Below are positions 27,720-36,808 of a stretch of DNA of 64,000 bases, piece after piece. Within the stretch, counting starts at the first letter, position 1. Each line of letters opens with the position of its first letter. The notes beneath the pieces are model-generated. The model searched no databases. It worked only from the letters and a program-made list of their open reading frames with translations, and was not told the origin of the DNA. The stretch covers positions 2,809,114 through 2,873,113 of the forward strand of contig NZ_KI669560.1 of the NCBI RefSeq assembly GCF_000508085.1. The letters are read 5' to 3'. The stretch comes from Sediminibacterium sp. C3 (lineage in GTDB: Bacteria; Bacteroidota; Bacteroidia; Chitinophagales; Chitinophagaceae). The translations under genes and the position numbers were made by a program.

Positions 27720-29089
27720 GCTACCTGTATTTGAAAGGAAGTCCCCTCCCCTTTATTAGAAATCATTGTATAAGTACCATTCAAATTTTGAATTCTCTGT
27801 TTTACACCTGCAATACCATAGGATTCATTCCCTTCGGAACCATCATCAAAACCCTTTCCATTGTCTTTTACCAATAGGTCCATACATTTGTCATTGCACA
27901 CAATATCAATCCAGATATCAGTAGCTTCTGCATATTTTATTGCATTATTAGTTAGTTCCTGTATTACCCGGAAAACATTAACGGCAATATTAGAATCAAT
28001 CACTTCGTTGTTGTTGTAACGGCAATCAAAATGAAAACGGATCAAGTCTTTAGCTTCCCCGGCTGCGTTTATAAAATTCAATACCTTATTTCTGAAATCA
28101 GACAGTTGAATTTCATCCGTATGAAGCATCCACAGTGCGTTCCTGAGTTCCAATAATGCATTGTCTGTATACTCAGAAAGCGAATCTATCCTTATCTTTT
28201 TGTCCTCCTCCAAACCAGAAGCAGATGCTTTAAGCTGATCGGAAACAGAAGAAATTAAAGTGAGGTGTGCGCCAAGACTATCGTGCAGATCTCTGGCAAT
28301 GGAAAGTCGCTGCTCTTGCATCGTTTTTTGAATCCCGATTCTAGACAACACAAACTGGTGTTCAAATTCCTTGTACATCATGGCACTCCTAACCGCTACC
28401 AATCCATAAACAAAAATCATGAACACAGGCATCACAATTAAATCCAAGGAAATTTGAGAAATATCAAAAAAGCTATGGGATATAATCAGGATCAATAAAA
28501 AAAGCAATACATTAATAAATATTAAAGCAACAAATTCTTTTGCCCAGGCTTTTTTAATCCGGGTTTGATGATAAAAAGGGTCGCCGGAATCTAACTGAAG
28601 TTTGCTGGCAAACAACCAGGCTTTTGTACAATAAATCAATGTGTTGATTAAGGTAAAAAGGTTGATTATATTAAAAACCAGAAAATTCCCCTGATTAATC
28701 TGCTTAATCACAACAGCATTATCGTACGCACCTGAAAAAACATAATAAATACCAAATAAAAAGGATAACAAGGAAGGAATCTGACTCAGGTATATCCCTT
28801 TTGTTACGTTATATCCCAATAAGTTTTTTACATAATAGTATACAAGGGGAGCAAACAAATGAGGTATAAAAAAAGTAAAAAAGATAACTGGAACCAGTTT
28901 TTCATTTTCCGGATAAAAAATAAACAGATTAATAAAAAAAGTGGCAATAACTGAAAAGAATATCATGAAGTAAGCCAATCTTACTTTAAACACTTCTCTT
29001 TTATTCAACAGCGTAGGTAATGCCAGTAAAAACAAGATAATGGCTGCTGAAATATTAAGATAATAAACAAAGGGATCCTGGTAATGCAT
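27710..29089 (-). CDS. membrane sensor histidine kinase (HisKA_3)
   Basis: 459 residues from ATG 29089, chosen because it lies 20 nt after the pullulanase stop and begins the membrane domain; the frame opens at 29200. There are about seven hydrophobic helices (residues 8-235), then the DHp helix with ARDLHDSLGAHLTLIS (H269) and a GHKL ATPase with ELTNNAIKYA and DNGKGFDD. It probably senses an envelope or membrane signal. Paired with the NarL-type regulator at 27060. Confidence 0.93.
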   Translation of the reverse strand: MHYQDPFVYYLNISAAIILFLLALPTLLNKREVFKVRLAYFMIFFSVIATFFINLFIFYPENEKLVPVIFFTFFIPHLFAPLVYYYVKNLLGYNVTKGIYLSQIPSLLSFLFGIYYVFSGAYDNAVVIKQINQGNFLVFNIINLFTLINTLIYCTKAWLFASKLQLDSGDPFYHQTRIKKAWAKEFVALIFINVLLFLLILIISHSFFDISQISLDLIVMPVFMIFVYGLVAVRSAMMYKEFEHQFVLSRIGIQKTMQEQRLSIARDLHDSLGAHLTLISSVSDQLKASASGLEEDKKIRIDSLSEYTDNALLELRNALWMLHTDEIQLSDFRNKVLNFINAAGEAKDLIRFHFDCRYNNNEVIDSNIAVNVFRVIQELTNNAIKYAEATDIWIDIVCNDKCMDLLVKDNGKGFDDGSEGNESYGIAGVKQRIQNLNGTYTMISNKGEGTSFQIQVAWK

Positions 29090-29109
29090 CTTGTAAAATA
29101 CAAATAGTT

Positions 29110-31071
29110 TTATTGAAAAAAGATTACGGCAGAACTGCCATCCAGTAACAGTTGATTTCCTTTCAGGGAAGACATATTGCGCATTGAGGCAATTTTCCAC
29201 TCACCTGCAGGCAGTTCAATTGTTTTGGCAGTTAAATTCCCATTGTAACCCACCCAGATTTTTTTCCAGCTATCCCCCACGGCTGCACCGTTCATTGTAT
29301 AGCCAATAACCCCTTCAGGCAAATATTCCTGAAATACCAGGTGCTGTGCAATTTGCTGAGCAGAAGTCATTCTGAATGCAGGATGCGCTTTTCTCAATTG
29401 AATCAAAGACTGAATGTATTGATAGCTTGCGTAGTTCCTGGTCTTAAGATTCCAGTTAATGGCATTAATACTATCTCCGCTATTAAATGAATTCTCAACC
29501 CCATATTTGGTTCTTAAAAACTCGGAACCTGCCGTTAAAAAAGGAGTACCCTGTGCAGTCAATACTATCGCATAGGCCAATTCGTGCATTTTTACCCTTT
29601 GTTGTGCTGTTGCTTCTTTATAAGAAAGGGCTATTTTATCCCATAGAATATGATTGTCGTGGCAATCAGCATAATTTATTAATCCTGCAGGACCAGAAGT
29701 ATAGGGTCCTTTGGAATAATTCACCAGACTGTAATTGATTTGCGGATGCTGACCAGCAGCTACTACCCCGAATTTTACAGATTCTGTATTGGTTAATTTT
29801 CCCGTTGCAAAACCCCGGTCGTCAATATTAAATACACTGCCTTTGATACCATCTCGCATATCGTCGCTAAAAACTGCTACGCCATTCAGCCTGGCTGCAT
29901 TTTGCTTCAAGGCTTTTAAACTGTCGGGCAGTGGCGATCCCCCCGCTGTCCAACCTTCTCCATATAAAACAATAGAAGGTTTTAACTTTCTTAAGGTATC
30001 TGCAATCAGATTCATAGTTTCAATATCGTGAATACCCATAAGGTCAAATCGAAAACCATCCACATGGTATTCCTTTACCCAATACAATACACTTTCAAGC
30101 ATAAATTTTCGAAACATGGCTCTATCACTGGCTGTTTCATTGCCACAGGCACTGGCATCCGAAAAACTTCCGTCGGGTCGTTTGCGGTAATAATAGTCAG
30201 GAACAAAGACATTAAAATTGGATTGTTGGGTTAAAGCCGTATGATTGTACACTACATCCATAATAACCCTTAGTCCATTCTGGTGAATCGTTTGAATGGT
30301 ATGCTTTAATTCTTTAATACGTTGCTTACCATCCGAAGCACTGGTACCATAAGAACCTTCCGGAATATTATAATTAACGGGATCATATCCCCAGTTGTAT
30401 TGGTTGTTCTTTGTTTCGTCAACACTGTTGTAATCATAAAAGGGCAACAAATGAATATGGGTTACGCCCAATTCTTTAATATGTGAAAGTCCGGTTGATA
30501 AACCTGCAGCATTTTTTGTTCCGGTTTCTGCCAGCCCCAGAAACTTGCCTTTGTTTTTGATGCCACTATTCGGATGAATGCTGGCATCTCGCACATGTAA
30601 TTCATAAATAATGGCATCGGTCTGTGCATTTTTAGCAGAGAACCGGGGGGATTGATCCTTTGCCCAACCTACCGGGTTGGTTTCTTTTAAATTAACCACC
30701 TGTGCACGCAATCCATTGGTACCACAGGCTTTGGCATAGGGATCAAGGACTTCTGCACTCCAGACTCCATTCATGTTTACCTGAAAAGTATAATAATGGT
30801 CTTTGATGTTTTCGGCGACGGTGATTTGCCAAACGCCGTTCAATTTTTTTTCCAGTGCTGCTGTGCGATAAGAGTTGCCGCCTGAATCCGATTTATAAAA
30901 ATTGATTCGGACCGCTGAAGCAGTTGGAGCCCAAATCTTAAAAGTAGAAGCCTTAGGGGTATAAGTCAAGCCTAAGTCGTTACCGCCATAAACAGGATAA
31001 TTGGCAGTTGGGTACTGTGCCACTATTCGCGTAGCTATAATCAGTAGAAAGAAAAGCAAATGGTTTTTCAT
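29110..31071 (-). CDS. pulA: secreted type I pullulanase
   Basis: 653 residues from ATG 31071, with signal peptide ending TRIVAQ (the TTG at 31092 is less likely). A CBM48-like domain (about 30-115) precedes the GH13 barrel. The type I pullulanase signature YNWGYDP is at about 225-231. GH13 residues are visible: VMDVVYNHT, DGFRFDLMGIHD (nucleophile D), LYGEGW (acid E) and NYADCHDN. It debranches alpha-1,6 links of pullulan, starch or glycogen. With signal peptide it works outside the cytoplasm. It lies upstream of the kinase-regulator pair. Confidence 0.95.
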   Translation of the reverse strand: MKNHLLFFLLIIATRIVAQYPTANYPVYGGNDLGLTYTPKASTFKIWAPTASAVRINFYKSDSGGNSYRTAALEKKLNGVWQITVAENIKDHYYTFQVNMNGVWSAEVLDPYAKACGTNGLRAQVVNLKETNPVGWAKDQSPRFSAKNAQTDAIIYELHVRDASIHPNSGIKNKGKFLGLAETGTKNAAGLSTGLSHIKELGVTHIHLLPFYDYNSVDETKNNQYNWGYDPVNYNIPEGSYGTSASDGKQRIKELKHTIQTIHQNGLRVIMDVVYNHTALTQQSNFNVFVPDYYYRKRPDGSFSDASACGNETASDRAMFRKFMLESVLYWVKEYHVDGFRFDLMGIHDIETMNLIADTLRKLKPSIVLYGEGWTAGGSPLPDSLKALKQNAARLNGVAVFSDDMRDGIKGSVFNIDDRGFATGKLTNTESVKFGVVAAGQHPQINYSLVNYSKGPYTSGPAGLINYADCHDNHILWDKIALSYKEATAQQRVKMHELAYAIVLTAQGTPFLTAGSEFLRTKYGVENSFNSGDSINAINWNLKTRNYASYQYIQSLIQLRKAHPAFRMTSAQQIAQHLVFQEYLPEGVIGYTMNGAAVGDSWKKIWVGYNGNLTAKTIELPAGEWKIASMRNMSSLKGNQLLLDGSSAVIFFQ

Positions 31072-31088
31072 AAACGAAATTGAATAGA

Positions 31089-31301
31089 TCAACTTTGACC
31101 CGATTGTTTGGTTTTACGGTAATTAGAAAAATTACCGTAGGTATAAATGATTGAGAAAAGCAATAACCATCCACGCATTAAAATATTCTGGTTATCATTT
31201 TTTTGATATGCATACACAATGCCAACAACAAAAGTTATTACTAAGATGCAGCCTAAGATAATTCCAATCAGAGGTTTGCGGGTATTGGTATTTGAGTTCA
31301 T
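31089..31301 (-). CDS. small two-helix membrane protein, unknown
   Basis: 70 residues with two hydrophobic segments, LIGIILGCILVITFVVGIVY and WLLLFSIIYTYGNF, between short charged ends. It ends 17 nt before the pullulanase ATG, so it may be the first gene of that operon. No family recognised. Confidence 0.6.
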   Translation of the reverse strand: MNSNTNTRKPLIGIILGCILVITFVVGIVYAYQKNDNQNILMRGWLLLFSIIYTYGNFSNYRKTKQSGQS

Positions 31302-31349
31302 ACTGAGTTATTTGGCTGTATTTGTACAAATGAAACTTTAAAATAGGCA

Positions 31350-31703
31350 TTATTCATAAAAAATATTCGATTTAGGTGCAGCTTTCACTCTTGGTTTAGC
31401 TTGAATGGTTTTAGTGGCAGTCTCAATAAAAGCCAGCAAATCAGACGGATTGATTCCATTCACTTTATGGTAGGTTTTACAGTACTCGTCTATTTCAACC
31501 GTTATGGTTTTATGGCCGAATTGAAATTGCACGACTGTCATTAATATGGGGATACCCGGACATTCATCTTTTATTACAAGATGATTCGGCAAACTGGTAT
31601 CTGACAAGTAGCGGGTTAAATTAAGCATCTCCCACTTTTCATTTATATTCTGAATTTCAGATTTAGTTAGTTCAAACTGAATCTGCTGTTTTGTATTGTT
31701 CAT
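31350..31703 (-). CDS. hypothetical protein, unknown
   Basis: 117 residues, no signal peptide or membrane helix. A hydrophobic beta core PILMTVVQFQFGHKTITVEI and a helix NPSDLLAFIETATKTI suggest a small alpha/beta fold; the tail is basic. Ordinary codon use and a start at ATG 31703. I do not recognise it and context does not help: it lies next to two decayed genes. Confidence 0.55.
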   Translation of the reverse strand: MNNTKQQIQFELTKSEIQNINEKWEMLNLTRYLSDTSLPNHLVIKDECPGIPILMTVVQFQFGHKTITVEIDEYCKTYHKVNGINPSDLLAFIETATKTIQAKPRVKAAPKSNIFYE

Positions 31704-31742
31704 AAAAAAAACCGTGTAGGTTTTATTACCAAGATCATAATT

Positions 31743-31856
31743 TTAACTATCAGCATATTGAATGCTGATTAATGGGATTTTATTACTGGAATCCTGAGCA
31801 TGAACATCAGGATAAAATAACAGACTAATCAGAATAACTATACGAGTATATATCAT
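31743..31856 (-). pseudogene. truncated secreted protein, N-terminal remnant
   Basis: A 37-residue frame begins with a convincing signal peptide (MIYTRIVILISLLFYPDVHA) and ends 17 residues later after IPLISIQYADS. Such openings usually lead outer-membrane beta-barrel proteins in Bacteroidota, so this looks like the stump of a lost gene (inference). It lies between two minus-strand genes and beside another truncated gene. Confidence 0.5.
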
Positions 31857-31874
31857 GCTCTAAATGCTATTGTT

Positions 31875-32093
31875 TTAAATCTTATTCTTTTTCCTGGGAA
31901 TTGACAAAGACTCCCAATTAGCATCACATAGCATATTGCCAACCACATGCCACACAATCGTGGCAATGGAATTGCTTTCTTCATTGTACTTCCAATTCAA
32001 TTGTTCATCGGAGAGTCTATCAAAAATTTTCTCCGTTAATTGTTTGTAATATTCAAACTGATGTTTGGCGCTATGAATAAAATCGTCATGCAT
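31875..32093 (-). pseudogene. DinB-like DUF1572 protein, C-terminally truncated
   Basis: 72 residues starting as a normal DUF1572/DinB-like protein, with RLSDEQLNWKYNEESNSIAT and IVWHVVGNMLCDANWESL, then ending after KKNKI. Full members have about 150 residues with metal-binding histidines on later helices, so about half is missing. The H in IVWHVVGN is kept. The end abuts the remnant at 31743-31856, which marks a deletion or rearrangement point. Confidence 0.7.
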
Positions 32094-32116
32094 GATAAAT
32101 GACTTTTGAATTGAAA

Positions 32117-32920
32117 TTATACTGCATCGGGCTTGGGTCCTTTAGCCAGTATTTTCCTTGTTAAACCAGGGAACCAGCGTTGCAAACCAACAATAATTCT
32201 GCCATGGGTTGTGAAAACATAATTGCGCTTTCGCTTCAGAATAGCCCATACCATTACTTTGGCGGCTTTATTGGTTGGCCACATTAAATTAGAGGGACGC
32301 GGATCGGGCCGATCCGGATGCCAGACGCCTTCATTGTCAACACGTGCAATTTCAGATACTACGAACCCCGGATGTAAAACAGTACAACTCACCCCTGTTC
32401 CCATTAATTCCAATTGCAGAGTAAGACCAATAGAATTTACCGCTGCTTTAGACGCACCGTAAGCACCTATATGAGGATTGGGAAGAAACGCTCCTACGCT
32501 ACCCACCAATCCGATTCTACCTTGTGTTTTCTTTAAATGAGGTAGTGCATATTTAACTGTTAAAGCCAATCCCGTAACATTCCCTTGTAATTGCCTGCTC
32601 CAATCGGCTGCAGTTAATTGTTCAATACTTCCAAATACACCAAAGCCCGCATTAGCAACTGCAATATCCATTCTGCCCCATTGTTCTATAATAGATGCAA
32701 CAGCTTCTTCAATTGATTTTTCATCCATAATATCTACCGGAACTACGAGGGCTTCTCCGCCCTTTTGACGAATTTCCTGAGCAACGGCTTCCAGCAATTC
32801 TTTGCGTCTTGCAGATAAAACCACTTTAAATCCTTGTGCTACCCATTCAAATGCCATTGCTTTACCTATACCAGAAGATGCTCCGGTAATCCAGACTACT
32901 TTGTTTTGGGAATTAGTCAT
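32117..32920 (-). CDS. SDR family oxidoreductase
   Basis: 267 residues of a classical short-chain dehydrogenase: cofactor loop TGASSGIGKA at the N-terminus, VANAGFG, catalytic S in VGSVGAF and Y-K in YGASKAAVN. The basic residue after the second strand (SARRKELL) suggests NADP(H). Substrate unknown. It lies 14 nt downstream of the pirin gene, in a run of minus-strand genes. Confidence 0.92.
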   Translation of the reverse strand: MTNSQNKVVWITGASSGIGKAMAFEWVAQGFKVVLSARRKELLEAVAQEIRQKGGEALVVPVDIMDEKSIEEAVASIIEQWGRMDIAVANAGFGVFGSIEQLTAADWSRQLQGNVTGLALTVKYALPHLKKTQGRIGLVGSVGAFLPNPHIGAYGASKAAVNSIGLTLQLELMGTGVSCTVLHPGFVVSEIARVDNEGVWHPDRPDPRPSNLMWPTNKAAKVMVWAILKRKRNYVFTTHGRIIVGLQRWFPGLTRKILAKGPKPDAV

Positions 32921-32934
32921 AATGATGACAATTT

Positions 32935-33819
32935 TTACTTTTTAGGTAAGGTTGGATAGGGTACAAATTCGGTTTCATCACCCTTTACTTTTTCAAATAA
33001 CTGATCTTTCCATTTTTGTTTTGCTTCAGCTATCAGTTCCCGGCTGGTTGCAACAAAGTTCCAGTCGATGAATCTTTCTTCAGGAAAAGGCTCTCCTCCA
33101 AAAATATAAATAGTGCTATTGGCTTCTATTGTAAAAGTGCATAATTGACTGTCCTTCGTAACTAGCATTTGCCTGGGCCCATAGATATTGCCATCACTTT
33201 CAATAGCCCCTTCCAGTATATACAAACCAGACTCTCCATATAAATGTTTGCCAATGATCAGCTCCTGTTTTTGTGAGCTTTTAATTTCGATCATATACAT
33301 TGGACTGTATACAGGCACCCCCGATTTTCTATTAAAAGCTTCACCAGCTATTAGCTTATACTGAATACCATCCGTTTCCCAACAGGGAATTCCGCTTTCA
33401 GGAATATGATAAAACGATGGTTCCATTTGCTCCAGCTCTTTAGGAAGCGCTACCCAGATTTGCAAGCCATGCATATTCTTTTCAGAATGCCTTATATAGG
33501 CTGGGGTTCGCTCACTGTGCACGATTCCTCTACCTGCTGTCATCCAGTTAACCGCACCAGGCTTTATTTCAACCTCCGTGCCAATTGAATCACGGTGCAT
33601 GATGCTGCCTTCAAATAAGAATGTAAGCGTAGAAAGTCCAATATGTGGATGAGGTAATACATCAAAATTATTACGCTCATTTAATTTTACAGGGCCCATA
33701 TGGTCAATGTAAATAAAGGGGCCAACCATTCGCTTCTGACGAAAGGGAAGCAATCTGCCTACCAGGAATTTACCTATATCAGCTGCTCGTTCTTCTATGA
33801 TTAAATTGATGTTGGACAT
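32935..33819 (-). CDS. pirin family protein
   Basis: 294 residues, a double cupin. The N-terminal cupin holds the metal ligands in DVLPHPHIGLSTLTFLFEG and the later TAGRGIVHSERT, the pirin signature. The second cupin is the C-terminal pirin domain. Homologues include quercetin 2,3-dioxygenases and transcription cofactors; the function here is not set. It is 2 nt from the VOC gene upstream and 14 nt from the SDR gene. Confidence 0.92.
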   Translation of the reverse strand: MSNINLIIEERAADIGKFLVGRLLPFRQKRMVGPFIYIDHMGPVKLNERNNFDVLPHPHIGLSTLTFLFEGSIMHRDSIGTEVEIKPGAVNWMTAGRGIVHSERTPAYIRHSEKNMHGLQIWVALPKELEQMEPSFYHIPESGIPCWETDGIQYKLIAGEAFNRKSGVPVYSPMYMIEIKSSQKQELIIGKHLYGESGLYILEGAIESDGNIYGPRQMLVTKDSQLCTFTIEANSTIYIFGGEPFPEERFIDWNFVATSRELIAEAKQKWKDQLFEKVKGDETEFVPYPTLPKK

Positions 33820-33821
33820 AG

Positions 33822-34265
33822 TTATAAAGAATTGCCTTTGTAACGGGGATCAAAATCCACCATCCACTCAATTCCAAATTTATCCCTGAACATACCAAAG
33901 TAAGAACCCCAGGGGCTATCCCCAATGGGCATTTCAATTTGTCCACCAGTGGAAAGGCTATTAAACAAGTGATCTGCTTCTTCCTTTGATTCGGCCCCAA
34001 TAGAAATTTTACTTCTGGTTTCGTTTAAATTGTGAACGCCCAATGCTTCCGGGGTATCACTTCCCATTAAAATATTGTTCTTACCAACAGGTAGTGCAAT
34101 ATGCATAATTTTGTTAGCTTCAGTTTCTTTGGCTATGCTTCCTTCAAATTCCATATCCTTGAAGCGCATAACCATTGCAAACTCACCTCCAAAAGCGGAA
34201 CGGTAAAACTCAAAAGCTTCTTCTGCATTTCCATTAAAATGGATGTAAGGGTTTATTTGTGCCAT
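33822..34265 (-). CDS. PhnB-like VOC family protein
   Basis: 147 residues with the PhnB / 3-demethylubiquinone methyltransferase-like VOC pattern: NPYIHFNGNAEEAFEFYRSA at the N-terminus, FGGEFAMVMRF, MHIALPVGKNNILMGSD, and the C-terminal GSYFGMFRDKFGIEWMVDF. Cytoplasmic. The substrate is unknown. The genes from 34265 down to 32117 form a likely operon of detoxification-type enzymes. Confidence 0.9.
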   Translation of the reverse strand: MAQINPYIHFNGNAEEAFEFYRSAFGGEFAMVMRFKDMEFEGSIAKETEANKIMHIALPVGKNNILMGSDTPEALGVHNLNETRSKISIGAESKEEADHLFNSLSTGGQIEMPIGDSPWGSYFGMFRDKFGIEWMVDFDPRYKGNSL

Positions 34266-34293
34266 GATATTGTTGTTTGTTCATGAGGGAGGG

Positions 34294-34749
34294 TTATTCA
34301 ATTATTTCTTTCAACTTCGCTAATGCCTTTGGATAATGATTGTTGAAATAATCCAGGTATTCATCAATAACGTCAATATCAACCGTTACTGTGGTAACAC
34401 TTTCTATTTCATGAAAGGAATAATTTTCATGGCCGCCAGCCCACTTTTCAACCAGCTCGCCAGATGTCACTTCTTTATCACCGTCTATAAATCCATAGTG
34501 TCGTATAGAAACAAATTCCGCCGGAAGGTGTTCCCTGATTTCCGAAACCATCCCACCTCGCTTTCCGTTTTCATCAACCCCTACAAAATAAATCTTACTT
34601 CCCTTTTCCCAGTTACCTTCAAAAGTAGAAGTTGGATTAAAAACAGAGGTCCATCCCTGATAGGTGGAAATATCTTTCAAGCCCAGCATCGTTTCGTACA
34701 CTTTTTGTGCAGGTGCATGGATTTGTTATTTGAATTGTAGTTTTTGCAT
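34294..34749 (-). pseudogene. SRPBCC family protein with an early stop codon
   Basis: From ATG 34749 the reading is MQKLQFK, then TAA (34726-34728), then QIHAPAQKVYETMLGL and a full SRPBCC domain to 34294 with no further break. The first residues are exactly what starts such AHSA1-like proteins, so the stop interrupts an otherwise complete gene of about 150 residues. A restart at GTG 34701 would lack the first strand. It could be a real nonsense mutation or a sequence error in the A-rich AAATAACAAATC. Confidence 0.7.
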
Positions 34750-34822
34750 GGCAAAGTGGGGTATTGAACTTAAATGTACAATTCAAATGGGAGAATGTCA
34801 ATACATAATACAGGAGCGGCTT

Positions 34823-36067
34823 CTATTTATTGGGTTTCAGAATAAGCCTGAGTGAACTGTTTTTGGTCAGGTATGACCAGGCCCAGTTAATAAAGATAAT
34901 TAGTTTGTTCCTAACCGTTAGAATTAACATCAAATGCAGAAACATCCAAACCAGCCATGCCATATATCCTTTGAATTGAATGAATGGCAAATCTACCACT
35001 GCTTTGTTTCGGCCAATGGTAGCCATGGCACCTAAATCTTTGTATTCATATTCAATTAAAGGCCTATTCTGGTATTCGTTTCTAAGATTCCGGCTCAACA
35101 ATTTTGCCTGATTGATGGCAACATTTGCTACCTGAGGGTGCCCCTTGGGATAATTGGGAGTAGTCATTAAGGATATATCACCAATTGCATAAATATTAGT
35201 GTATCCGAGTATTTTATTTTGTCTGTTTACCTGTATTCTGGAATTGGCAATCCATACTTTTTCATCTAGCCCTTCAATATAATTTCCTTTGATGCCCGCC
35301 GCCCAGATTAATGTTGATGCGGGAATAATCTTCCCATTAGACAGCGTTACCATTGTTCCATCATATGATTTTACAAAAGTTTCTGTTATCAATTGAACAC
35401 CCAATTGAGTTAAATATTCACCAGATGCCTCACTGGCTTTGGTGCTCATAGCGCCCAAAGTTCTGTTACTTCCTTCAATTAAATAAATACTGAATTTAGA
35501 AAAGTCAATACCCGGATAGTCTTTCGGCAAGACGAATTTTTTTATTTCAGCGAAAGCGCCGGCCAACTCTACACCAGTTGGCCCTGCACCTACGATGACC
35601 AGATTGAGCAAGGCTTTCCTACTCTCTGCATCTGCGCTAAGAATGCTTTCAAATACTGTTATGATATGATTTCTAATAGCAATGGCATCATAAGTAGACT
35701 TGAGCGTAAACGCATTTTGTTCAATAGAAGTATTGTTGAAAAAATTGGTAGTGCACCCTGTAGCAATCACCAGATAATCATAATGAAAGTCGCCAATTGT
35801 TGTAGCAATTTTATTATCTTCAGGATACAGCTTAGTTACTTCCGCCAACCTTATCTGAATGTTTGAATTACCCTTGAATACGAAGCGCAAGGGAAAGGAA
35901 ATGCTGGAGGGTTCAATTTGCGAAGTAGCTACCTGATAAAATAAGGGCTGAAACTGGTGATGATTCAGCTTGTCAATTAAGGTAATATCAAAATACTTTT
36001 TATCTACCTTTTTGGCAAGTTCTAGTCCGGCAAAACCAGCACCTAATATGATGAGTTTCTTTTTCAA
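34823..36067 (-). CDS. type II NADH dehydrogenase (NDH-2)
   Basis: 414 residues. The FAD fold starts at the N-terminus with IILGAGFAGLELAKKV; the NADH fold is LVIVGAGPTGVELAGAFAEI in the middle; the FAD-end motif YAIGDIS is followed by the quinone-site segment PQVANVAINQAKLL. The C-terminal LVWMFLHLMLILTVRNKLI is a membrane-binding segment. It passes electrons from NADH to quinone without proton pumping. It stands alone with a leader-free region to the next gene. Confidence 0.93.
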   Translation of the reverse strand: MKKKLIILGAGFAGLELAKKVDKKYFDITLIDKLNHHQFQPLFYQVATSQIEPSSISFPLRFVFKGNSNIQIRLAEVTKLYPEDNKIATTIGDFHYDYLVIATGCTTNFFNNTSIEQNAFTLKSTYDAIAIRNHIITVFESILSADAESRKALLNLVIVGAGPTGVELAGAFAEIKKFVLPKDYPGIDFSKFSIYLIEGSNRTLGAMSTKASEASGEYLTQLGVQLITETFVKSYDGTMVTLSNGKIIPASTLIWAAGIKGNYIEGLDEKVWIANSRIQVNRQNKILGYTNIYAIGDISLMTTPNYPKGHPQVANVAINQAKLLSRNLRNEYQNRPLIEYEYKDLGAMATIGRNKAVVDLPFIQFKGYMAWLVWMFLHLMLILTVRNKLIIFINWAWSYLTKNSSLRLILKPNK

Positions 36068-36139
36068 GCAAGGAAAAGATAATCATTTATTTTATAAACG
36101 TTAACCACAACCTGTTTTTATTATCAAATCCATTTACCC

Positions 36140-36517
36140 ATGAGAAATCAATTCCGTTTTTTAGCTGTAACTATTGGGTTTACTCTATTGACTATTTCTC
36201 TTCAGGCACAGAACAAAGAACCCAACTTGAAATTTGGCAAGTATGGATGTACAGCCACCAAATACATTAATGGATTTTACCAGTACTCACCCAAGGGGTC
36301 TTTTATTATAAATAAAAATGGCAGTTACACGTATTTAGGATTTGAAAAACCTAGTACCGGCAAATTCACTGTTGATGAAAAAGGGAATCTTCAATTTAAG
36401 GGTGGTTATTTTGATGGCGGCAAAGCAGAAAAAATTGACACATCTAACCGATTCTTTTTAGTTTTCCCTTCAAATCCTGACAATCGTTGGACTTGTTCCT
36501 ATACGGATAAGCCTTAA
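36140..36517 (+). CDS. small secreted protein, unknown
   Basis: 125 residues with a signal peptide ending SLQAQ. The mature part is beta-rich: KFGKYGCTATKYINGFYQ, then GSFIINKNGSYTYLGFEKPS and two cysteines, one early and one near the C-terminus (WTCSYTD), which may form a disulfide. The repeats of G and aromatic residues suggest a lipocalin-like or small barrel fold. Family not recognised. Confidence 0.6.
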   Translation: MRNQFRFLAVTIGFTLLTISLQAQNKEPNLKFGKYGCTATKYINGFYQYSPKGSFIINKNGSYTYLGFEKPSTGKFTVDEKGNLQFKGGYFDGGKAEKIDTSNRFFLVFPSNPDNRWTCSYTDKP

Positions 36518-36541
36518 AAAAGATATTCCTATTAAATAAAG

Positions 36542-36787
36542 CTATTTTTTGATTTTCCGGTATTGAGTAATACTATAATAAATACTCCCACCCGTTGCCA
36601 GAATTGCTATGGCAATACTCCCTTTAAAACCAAAAGCCTTTGCAAAAAGTATTAGCAGGTCTTGTTTTCCAGGCTGTGTGCTGGATGGACCAATAGCTAT
36701 TCCCTGCTCAATATCATGAGCATAAACAACCAATAAGGCAGAAAAAATAATAATTGCCAGAATGTATAAAATAGGCTTCCACATCAA
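36542..36787 (-). CDS. small membrane protein, unknown
   Basis: 81 residues with two hydrophobic helices (PILYILAIIIFSALLVVYA and GSIAIAILATGGSIYYSI) and a basic tail RKIKK. It follows the amidohydrolase gene by 21 nt on the same strand and may be in its transcript. No known family. Confidence 0.55.
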   Translation of the reverse strand: MMWKPILYILAIIIFSALLVVYAHDIEQGIAIGPSSTQPGKQDLLILFAKAFGFKGSIAIAILATGGSIYYSITQYRKIKK

Positions 36788-36808
36788 GCTAAACTGTAAG
36801 TGATATTA

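Noticed and set aside
34336..34740. A 134-residue plus-strand frame over the SRPBCC gene
   Set aside because: It mirrors the SRPBCC reading and has no family features.
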